DNA of 19,112 bases. Origin: Rhodopirellula sp. (GTDB lineage Bacteria; Planctomycetota; Planctomycetia; Pirellulales; Pirellulaceae). The notes beneath the pieces are model-generated. The model saw only the letters and a program-made list of their open reading frames with translations, ran no database searches and had not been told where the DNA came from. The DNA lies in the NCBI GenBank assembly GCA_002712845.1, contig PAUV01000112.1:1-19112 (forward strand), written 5' to 3'. Every line of letters begins with the position of its first letter. Within the stretch, counting starts at the first letter, position 1. Shown one piece after another: positions 13,631 through 19,112 of the stretch. A program made the translations under genes and the position numbers.

Positions 13631-14524
13631 ATGCTTTTTGCGGATCGTCTTGCCTTGGCCGTGCGTAAGTCCGGCTCGATCACCTGCGTTGGTCTTGATC
13701 CACGAAAAGCCCAACTGCCCGCCCCGCTTCGTGACTCGGTTGTCAATGATTCTGCAGACGAGTGGGCTGCGGCTTATACCCAGTTTTGCACTGAGATCAT
13801 TGATGTGGTGGCAGGAAAAGTCGCTTGTGTGAAACCACAGGCCGCTTTTTTTGAACAGCTTGGACCGGCCGGTATGGTCGCACTCGGGCAAGTCATTCAA
13901 TACGCAAAAAAGGCTGGATTGCTCGTCATCACTGACGGGAAACGTAATGATATCGGTAGCACCGCAACGGCCTATGCGGATGGTTACCTCGGTGAAACCA
14001 GCCCGTGGGGCAGCGATAGCTTGACTGTCAGCCCTTATCTGGGCGAAGACAGTCTCGAGCCGTTTGTTGAAATGTGCGACAAGCGTGCAGCCGGAATCTT
14101 TGTACTCGTCAAAACTTCGAATCCGGGCGGTGGTTTGTTGCAGGATCGTGTGACCGATGGGCAAACCGTCTATCAACGCGTCGCTGAACTGGTCACGGAG
14201 TTCAATTCCAGTCGACTTGGCGAATCAGGTTATGGACCTGTGGGAACCGTCGTTGGTGCAACCTACCCCGAACAACTTGCCAAGTTGCGTCAGGCAATGC
14301 CGGGTAGTTGGATTCTCGTGCCCGGTTTTGGGGCACAAGGAGGCGGAGCGGCCGATGTTCTTGTCGGACTTGATGACGACGGACTCGGTGCCGTGGTGAA
14401 TAGCTCACGGCATATTATTTTTGCCCATGCACGCGAAGAATATCGTCAACGCTTTGGCGATGCCCGTTGGCAGGATGCAGTGGCTGAAGCAACGACGGAG
14501 ATGAATGCACAGCTGAGTCACTGA
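13631..14524 (+). CDS. pyrF: orotidine 5'-phosphate decarboxylase
   Basis: Converts orotidine 5'-monophosphate to UMP, the last step of de novo pyrimidine synthesis, in the cytoplasm. The 297-aa length and motifs fit the longer (group 2) bacterial PyrF: VGLDPR (20-25) with the substrate-binding Asp23, VKPQAAFFE (67-75) with Lys68, and the catalytic DGKRNDIGSTA (102-112) carrying the Asp-x-Lys-x-x-Asp set (D102, K104, D107). NPGGG and VGATYPEQL further on are the phosphate-binding and barrel-end segments; VPGFGAQGGG near the C-terminus is the usual final loop. GGGG eight bases before the ATG supports the start. The next gene on this strand begins 134 bp downstream and is unrelated, so pyrF is probably transcribed alone or with the small upstream frame. 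Confidence 0.95.
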   Translation: MLFADRLALAVRKSGSITCVGLDPRKAQLPAPLRDSVVNDSADEWAAAYTQFCTEIIDVVAGKVACVKPQAAFFEQLGPAGMVALGQVIQYAKKAGLLVITDGKRNDIGSTATAYADGYLGETSPWGSDSLTVSPYLGEDSLEPFVEMCDKRAAGIFVLVKTSNPGGGLLQDRVTDGQTVYQRVAELVTEFNSSRLGESGYGPVGTVVGATYPEQLAKLRQAMPGSWILVPGFGAQGGGAADVLVGLDDDGLGAVVNSSRHIIFAHAREEYRQRFGDARWQDAVAEATTEMNAQLSH

Positions 14525-14658
14525 TGCTAGCAATAGCCATCTGCCTTATCTGTGCTCTTGATTCCATCTTGCCCTGCTAAGTGGCTAGCCGTTATAGGCA
14601 AGTTTACTGCGGGCAGGCTCCTGTCCCACTCAGTGGAATCGATCAGGGAATGGAATCG

Positions 14659-15900
14659 ATGCGTCTTTCAACGCTACTAATTGTCATGGCTATCTCAGCA
14701 TTGGGTTGGGACGCCAGTTTTGTATCCGCTCAAGGATTTGGTTTACCAAGTGGAGGCAGTAATACTGCGTCTCCGACGAACGGCTTTCCAACAACAGCGC
14801 CACCATCGACAGCGGGTCGCGTGAACTCAGGTCAGACAGCAGTTCAAAGTTTGGGGCAATCGCCTGTCGCCACAACATCGGTTGCTGCCGACAAGACATT
14901 GCCTTCGGGTGCGGGGCAAAAGTATCGAAAATACGATCTTTCACCATACACAGGACATTTAAAGCAGGTTGTTCGTCCCGAACAGGCTGTGGTCGATTGG
15001 ATCATTCGCGAAACTGGAAGCGACGCTTGGTTCAGTCCACCTTTTGGATTCCTCAATGCGGACCATAGCACGCTCTCTGTCTATCACACTCCTGAGATGC
15101 ATCAGGTGGTTGGTGAGGTCGTAGAGAAATTTGTAGCTGGCGATACTGAACCTCAGGTTTTGAGTGTCAAGGTTCTCAATGTGGGTAATCCGAACTGGCG
15201 AAATCGTGCTCATTTGTTGATGCAGCATGTTGGTGTTGATTCACCTGGTGTGCAGGCATGGCTGTTAAGTAAAGAGAATGCAGCCATGGTGATGAATCAA
15301 CTTCGGCAGCGTACGGACACCCGTATCAAACAAGATTTAAATTTGGTTCTGCATAATGGGCAGACTCAGAAGCTGACTAGCACTGTGGGTAAGAACTACG
15401 TTCGCAACATGCGGCAGACCCCAACGGGCTGGCCACCGTACGAGCCTGAAACCGGTGAAATCCACGTTGGTTACAAAGTCGAGATCAGTCCGTTGTTGAG
15501 TACGGATGGCAAGGTGATTGACTGTGTGATCAAGGCTGAGATCGATCAGCTTGACAAGTTATTGCCGGTCGACCTTGAATTACCGCTGCAGAACAATCAG
15601 GTGCATCGGGCTCAAATTGATGTGCCACAAGTTGTCAGCTGGCGTTTGAACGAGCGATTCCGGTGGCCCTCGGACATGATCTTATTACTATCCTGTGGGG
15701 TGGTTGCGAGCCCTGATGGAAAGCCTGCTTCACCCATGTCCTTTCTGAACATGGACATGCTGACAGGGACAACAACGGGCCGAGCTGATGCCTTGATGTT
15801 CATTCAATTCAAGGGCCGAGCTTCGGCAAATCTGACGCATACGGGGCCATCGATGCAGATGGCTTCTCCTCAAAATCCAACCAGCCGCGGTCGTTATTGA
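14659..15900 (+). CDS. exported protein with secretin-like C-terminal region
   Basis: From ATG 14659 (AGGGA nine bases upstream) the product is 413 aa; the frame is open back to a GTG at 14581, but the signal peptide MRLSTLLIVMAISALGWDASFVSA sits at the ATG 14659 start, with cleavage before QGFG. A Ser/Thr/Pro/Gln-rich linker leads to PEQAVVDWIIRETG (107-120), like the small N-domains that precede secretins. GYKVEISPLLSTDGKVIDCV (271-290), with its pattern of Gly, hydrophobic, Pro and DG-K/T-I, resembles the beta-strand core of the secretin family. There are no other recognisable domains, and a full secretin would normally be longer, so this may be a diverged or partial relative. Presumed periplasmic or outer membrane. 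It lies between pyrF and the ketosynthase-like gene with gaps of 134 and 209 bp. Confidence 0.75.
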   Translation: MRLSTLLIVMAISALGWDASFVSAQGFGLPSGGSNTASPTNGFPTTAPPSTAGRVNSGQTAVQSLGQSPVATTSVAADKTLPSGAGQKYRKYDLSPYTGHLKQVVRPEQAVVDWIIRETGSDAWFSPPFGFLNADHSTLSVYHTPEMHQVVGEVVEKFVAGDTEPQVLSVKVLNVGNPNWRNRAHLLMQHVGVDSPGVQAWLLSKENAAMVMNQLRQRTDTRIKQDLNLVLHNGQTQKLTSTVGKNYVRNMRQTPTGWPPYEPETGEIHVGYKVEISPLLSTDGKVIDCVIKAEIDQLDKLLPVDLELPLQNNQVHRAQIDVPQVVSWRLNERFRWPSDMILLLSCGVVASPDGKPASPMSFLNMDMLTGTTTGRADALMFIQFKGRASANLTHTGPSMQMASPQNPTSRGRY

Positions 15901-16046
15901 TCGAAATTGGGCTGGGCTGGTGTGGTGGATGCAGGTCATACTCAGGGAAAATCTAAGCGGATTTATTGGTCAGCTTCCAAACGGGATGCGTGTTGCCCCC
16001 CTGAAAGCCGACCGCCTGTCTGATTAGAATGCCCAGACTACCTGAC

Positions 16047-16073
16047 CTGTGGATCGGTTGATCCTGTCCACAG
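16047..16073. promoter_or_regulatory. inverted repeat upstream of the ketosynthase-like gene
   Basis: CTGTGGA (16047-16053) and TCCACAG (16067-16073) are perfect arms; inside, GGATC-GGTT-GATCC (16051-16064) is an alternative perfect hairpin. The site ends 37 bp before the ATG at 16110 and has no T-run, so an operator or 5' leader structure is more likely than a terminator. Confidence 0.35.
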
Positions 16074-16109
16074 ATCCTCCCCACTTCTGGCCCGCTAGCT
16101 CCGCGATCC

Positions 16110-17420
16110 ATGGATAAAAGCTCTTCTCAACGCGTCGTTATTACTGGATTGGGAGTCGTTAGTCCCCTTGGAAACGACCCTGATTCTTTGTTGCAATCGC
16201 TGCACGACGGTACCAGTGCGGTGGGCCCCTTCAGTGAGGTTCCACTGGGTGTGCTCTGCACGGATTATGGTGCTGAAGCCAGAGGTTTTACGGGTGACAT
16301 CTCGGATTATGGACCGATGGACAAAAAGCTGCAGCGAACGATTCGCAAAGGCAGCAAGGTCATGTGTCGTGAAATCGAGATGGGCGTGGCCGTTGCACAA
16401 CTGGCGTTGAATGATGCTGGTTTGGATGTAGATTCGCGGGATCGCGATCGTACAGGTGTGGTTTACGGTTGTGACTACATCATGTCCCTGCCTGAGGAAT
16501 TCGCCACGGGTATCAGCAAGTGCCTCGATGATGCAGGGGAATTCCAGTTCAGTGAATGGGGGCAGACAGGGAAACCGGAAGTGAACCCGCTGTGGCTTCT
16601 CAAATATCTACCCAACATGCCAGCGAGTCATATCGCGATCTATAACGATCTGCGGGGACCTAATAATTCGATTACGGTGCGCGAGGCATCAGCAGGGGCT
16701 GCTTTGTCCGAAGCTTACTCGACTCTGGTTCGGGGGCATGCGGATGCTTTGATCGTAGGTTCAACTGGATCGCGGATCCATCCCTTGCGAACTCTACACG
16801 CCTCGTTGCAGGAAAAGCTGGCGGCCAATCAGGAAGACCCTGAGGTCATGTCACGACCGTTCGATAAGACACGCGATGGAAGCGTGGTCGGTGAGGGGGC
16901 TGCGGCAATGATCTGCGAAACGCTCTCCAATGCTCAAGAGCGTGGCGCTAACATTTTGGCGGAAGTCGTCGGTTATGGAAGCAGTGCTGTTGGAAAAGCG
17001 TCCAATGGTGATTTTCTGAAGCAGGCGTTCGTCAATGTCCTGAAAGCAGCATTGGGTGACGCTGATCCAAAATCCATCGGACACATCCACGCACACGGGC
17101 TCGGTACCCAAGAGTGTGATCGGCAGGAAGCAGAAGCCATTCGTGAAGTGTTTGGAGAGCCAACCGAGCAACCGCCTGTAACCACTGCCAAAGGGCATAT
17201 GGGAAATCTTGGCGCTGGCGGAGGGATGGTTGAAGTTGTGGCCAGCCTCAAGTGTTTGGGAGGAGAACTATTTCCAATCAGAAATCTGTCGGAATTGGAC
17301 TCTGATTGCCCCATCAATGCTTGTGCCGCAAGCGGCGTGTCTGCTGGTGATTCATTCATCAATCTCAACATCACGCCGCAGGGGCAGGCATCTGCCACTC
17401 GCATTCAACGCTTTGCTTGA
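16110..17420 (+). CDS. ketosynthase-fold (FabF-like) protein lacking the catalytic cysteine
   Basis: The 436-aa protein has the KAS II/FabF layout: VVITGLGVVSPLGND (9-23), RPFDKTRDGSVVGEGAAA (249-266), HAHGLGT (327-333) and AKGHMGNLGAGGG (360-372). The active site is altered. Where FabF has GPSISIATACTSG this protein has GPNNSITVREASAG (183-196), putting Glu192 in place of the nucleophilic Cys. The first catalytic His is kept (H329) and so is Lys361, but the second His position in the GHLLGAAG motif is Asn367. The C-terminal FGGTN loop is replaced by SGVSAGDSFINLN. It should therefore not condense acyl groups like a normal KAS; it may resemble a chain-length-factor or decarboxylating partner, where Cys is usually Gln. 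No ACP, reductase or second ketosynthase is nearby. The start has no strong Shine-Dalgarno. An inverted repeat precedes the gene. Confidence 0.85.
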   Translation: MDKSSSQRVVITGLGVVSPLGNDPDSLLQSLHDGTSAVGPFSEVPLGVLCTDYGAEARGFTGDISDYGPMDKKLQRTIRKGSKVMCREIEMGVAVAQLALNDAGLDVDSRDRDRTGVVYGCDYIMSLPEEFATGISKCLDDAGEFQFSEWGQTGKPEVNPLWLLKYLPNMPASHIAIYNDLRGPNNSITVREASAGAALSEAYSTLVRGHADALIVGSTGSRIHPLRTLHASLQEKLAANQEDPEVMSRPFDKTRDGSVVGEGAAAMICETLSNAQERGANILAEVVGYGSSAVGKASNGDFLKQAFVNVLKAALGDADPKSIGHIHAHGLGTQECDRQEAEAIREVFGEPTEQPPVTTAKGHMGNLGAGGGMVEVVASLKCLGGELFPIRNLSELDSDCPINACAASGVSAGDSFINLNITPQGQASATRIQRFA

Positions 17421-17427
17421 GGGCGGG

Positions 17428-17450
17428 CCTGATTGGTTTGCTCGATCAGG
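17428..17450 (+). terminator. weak hairpin after the ketosynthase-like gene
   Basis: CCTGAT and ATCAGG (6 bp) with an 11-nt loop begin 8 bp after the stop codon and are followed by ttgaaacttt. A second small palindrome, CTGAT-x6-ATCAG, lies at 17461-17476. Either could help end the transcript, but the stronger terminator is at 17504-17531. Confidence 0.35.
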
Positions 17451-17503
17451 TTGAAACTTTCTGATTTCTAGATCAGTGCGACGTTAGCGTTTTCACAGAG
17501 GCA

Positions 17504-17531
17504 AAAAAACCTGCCCAAAGGCAGGTTTTTT
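17504..17531. terminator. strong bidirectional terminator
   Basis: The perfect 12-bp stem AAAAAACCTGCC / GGCAGGTTTTTT with loop CAAA carries a T-run on both strands. It lies between the convergent ketosynthase-like gene (stop 17420) and SHD1 gene (stop 17577), so it can end transcription from either side. Confidence 0.9.
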
Positions 17532-17576
17532 CGTTTGAGTTCGTACGCCCGCTGTGGGCACTACCGTCGGTTCTGT

Positions 17577-19112
17577 TTACGGAATCAACCAGAACATACC
17601 TGTCATCGTAGCGGCTTGGGCGATCGCTCCGCGAGCACTGATTGGCACAGGTGGCTTGATCCAAGGGGAGCAGTTGCCAGGGCGGTAATAGCCCAATGCA
17701 TACTGACATTCTGAAGGACAATGAACACCCATCTTATAGGGCAGTACTGCGATATTCGCGAAGAAGTGTGCCGATTGGACAACCGGCTCAAGGATCGGTC
17801 CACGAGTGTGTCCATAGCGTTCCAGATTTACATCCTCAAAGTACAGCGGATGATGGCATAGGTTCGATGCTTTCCAAGTCATCGTTGAGGGGGTCCACTG
17901 TCGTGGTGTGTAGGCGACTTGTTCAATCAGGCATTCTTTGGGGAGTCCCCAATTGTCTGCGATATAGGCAATGTCACCTTCGCTGAGTTGGTTGATTGGC
18001 AACGCATCTTTTGAGCCATCGTTGGTCTCGATGACTGCTTTTTCGTAAGCCAAGTCGTTCAAACGTCCGGTGACAATGGCATTGCCATTTCGATCGTGCC
18101 ACGTTCGGATCGCCTGCTTTTCATCAAACTCTTCCTTCAAGCTTTGGTATCGTTTCTCGTCCATTTCGTCCGGTCGATAAGGAGGACTGATGTCGAGGGA
18201 AACCTGATCGATTGTTTGAGAAGCGATCCGTTTGCGAAAGTCCTCGCAAGAAAACGGCAGATCTTCCAAAACGTCTCCACTTACCCCAAAACCTCGCCGT
18301 ACCGTCTTGCCGCTATTGAGGCGTTCTTTGTCGATCTGATCCGCATTCCGAAGTTGCTCGCTGAACGGTCGAGAAGGTGGGGCTGTTTCGCCGCGTAATG
18401 ACGGTGTGATTTCTGGAACAGGATCGTTCGTTTGCTTCTCTTGACTGGAAGGAGACCGCGCTTTCAAGATCTCGCCAAGCGATGCCCCAGCCTTGCCCGC
18501 AGTTGGATTGGCAGGTTCGGGATTGGCAGGGGCTGGATTGGCAGGGGCTGGATTGGCAGGCTTGGTCGGCAGGTGCAACGCGGGTGCTGCCCGCTGGGGC
18601 GGAGCTGGGATCGCTCCGGGAACCTCGGGTGCCAACTGCAGTGACTGCGAGGGAGCTGTGCGTTGAATGGCTGGTGGCGTTAGTTCAGCCTGGGGTTTCA
18701 CCACTGGCGCTGCTGGGGTGACGGGGCCAGACGCTGCTGGGGTGACGGGAGCTGGTGGATCTGCCGAGGGCAACTCCAGCTGGGCAATGTTCGATCGCAA
18801 GCCATTGGCAGGACGCAACTCCAAGGGAGTGTTGTTCGCACTTCGGTTCCGCGGATGGTTCGGAGTATTGTCCTGAATGACTGCGGCTGAGGTTGTGTTG
18901 GGAAGACTCAGTGATGCAGCAGGTGTGCTGTCATTGAATGGATCCGCAAAGTAGTTGGGAGCCGAGTTTGTGTTCCGTGCAGCACGCTCGTTCCAAGCAG
19001 CCCGCTCAAGGCCCGAGGCAGCCCGCTCAAGGCCCGAGGCAGTAGCATTCGAAGGTTGGATCTTTGAGGCGGTGCGATCTCCCGACTGGCTGATTGAATG
19101 TAGCGTCGGAGC
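17577..19112 (-). CDS. SHD1-domain planctomycete protein, 5' end beyond the window
   Basis: The frame stays open to the right edge, giving at least 511 residues; the true N-terminus is outside, and the TTG at 18824 is only an internal codon. The first ~270 visible residues are low-complexity (Ala/Pro/Ser/Asn), with DNA-level tandem repeats coding for ASGLERA twice and for a PAPAN-type five-residue unit four times. A segment with CEDFRKRIASQ and YRPDEMDEKRYQSLKEEF leads into IRTWHDRNGNAIVTGRLNDL and ALPINQLSEGDIAYI (visible residues about 335-386), which matches the SLA1 homology domain 1 pattern common in planctomycete proteins. The C-terminal ~75 residues (FFANIAVLPYKMGVHCPSEC, then ALGYYRPGNC) contain four Cys and look like a conserved surface or periplasmic module. 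Probably an exported structural or surface protein; specific function unknown. Confidence 0.8.
   Translation of the reverse strand, partial: APTLHSISQSGDRTASKIQPSNATASGLERAASGLERAAWNERAARNTNSAPNYFADPFNDSTPAASLSLPNTTSAAVIQDNTPNHPRNRSANNTPLELRPANGLRSNIAQLELPSADPPAPVTPAASGPVTPAAPVVKPQAELTPPAIQRTAPSQSLQLAPEVPGAIPAPPQRAAPALHLPTKPANPAPANPAPANPEPANPTAGKAGASLGEILKARSPSSQEKQTNDPVPEITPSLRGETAPPSRPFSEQLRNADQIDKERLNSGKTVRRGFGVSGDVLEDLPFSCEDFRKRIASQTIDQVSLDISPPYRPDEMDEKRYQSLKEEFDEKQAIRTWHDRNGNAIVTGRLNDLAYEKAVIETNDGSKDALPINQLSEGDIAYIADNWGLPKECLIEQVAYTPRQWTPSTMTWKASNLCHHPLYFEDVNLERYGHTRGPILEPVVQSAHFFANIAVLPYKMGVHCPSECQYALGYYRPGNCSPWIKPPVPISARGAIAQAATMTGMFWLIP
18505..18564. repeat. 15-bp tandem repeat in the SHD1 gene
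   Basis: Four 15-bp units start with ggattggcag at 18505, 18520, 18535 and 18550; the middle two are identical (ggattggcaggggct). They encode a five-residue PAPAN-type repeat in the Pro/Ala linker. The unit is a multiple of three, so copy-number change would keep the frame. Confidence 0.85.
19000..19041. repeat. 21-bp perfect tandem duplication in the SHD1 gene
   Basis: Two exact copies of a 21-bp unit (19000-19020 and 19021-19041) starting gcccgctcaagg encode ASGLERA twice on the minus strand. Perfect identity suggests a recent duplication. Confidence 0.9.

Noticed and set aside
14525..14658. GCTAGC...GGCTAGC inverted repeat after pyrF as a terminator
   Set aside because: The arms are about 50 bases apart and there is no T-run.

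Overview
The window looks like chromosomal DNA of a planctomycete, most likely from the Pirellulales/Rhodopirellula side of the phylum. The main evidence is an adjacent pair made of a Tat-exported DUF1552 protein and a giant DUF1587/1595/1592/1588/1585 protein with a planctomycete-type CxxCH cytochrome motif. A secreted SHD1-domain protein, an EF-hand secreted protein, a PD40/TolB-like periplasmic protein and widely spaced genes with weak ribosome sites fit the same picture. No genus is claimed.

Layout. (1) Bases 1-2470 are gene-poor. They hold one small membrane protein (381-923, minus), four families of short tandem repeats, two scars resembling tRNA 3' ends (one still attached to a terminator), and a broken copy of a thioesterase gene. 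(2) Bases 2473-5407 (minus) are a tight cluster: 2-keto-4-pentenoate hydratase-like protein, carboxymuconolactone decarboxylase-family protein, FlK-like thioesterase, PD40 beta-propeller protein, then a small Cys-rich reading frame that looks like the tail of an iron-sulfur protein. A 93-bp AT-rich inverted-repeat element sits just upstream of the cluster and artificially lengthens the first ORF. (3) Bases 5803-12767 (minus) are a probable four-gene unit: a NemR-like TetR regulator, the DUF1552 protein, the DUF1592-type cytochrome protein (start overlaps the previous stop as TGATG), and an EF-hand/GHS-motif secreted protein. (4) tRNA-Pro(GGG) with its own terminator lies at 13160-13280 (minus), where gene orientation switches. 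(5) Bases 13389-17420 (plus) carry a possible 58-aa secreted peptide, pyrF, a secretin-like exported protein and a ketosynthase-fold protein that has lost its catalytic cysteine. (6) A strong bidirectional terminator separates this from a convergent SHD1-domain protein that runs off the right edge.

How the genes may work together. The hydratase, CMD-family protein and thioesterase share strand and close spacing and could process a small acid or acyl-CoA; no substrate can be read from the sequence. The TetR unit would place a secreted or anchored c-type cytochrome system under an electrophile-type regulator. pyrF, the secretin-like gene and the ketosynthase-like gene have 130-210 bp gaps and need not be co-transcribed.

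The items most worth a second look are: the ketosynthase homologue with Cys replaced by Glu, one His replaced by Asn and a lost C-terminal glycine loop; the near-identical 43-bp 5' leader plus first codons shared by two unrelated genes; the thioesterase gene fragment; and the tRNA-end scars. I did not find a CRISPR array, a complete insertion sequence, a transposase, an integrase or a recognisable defence system.
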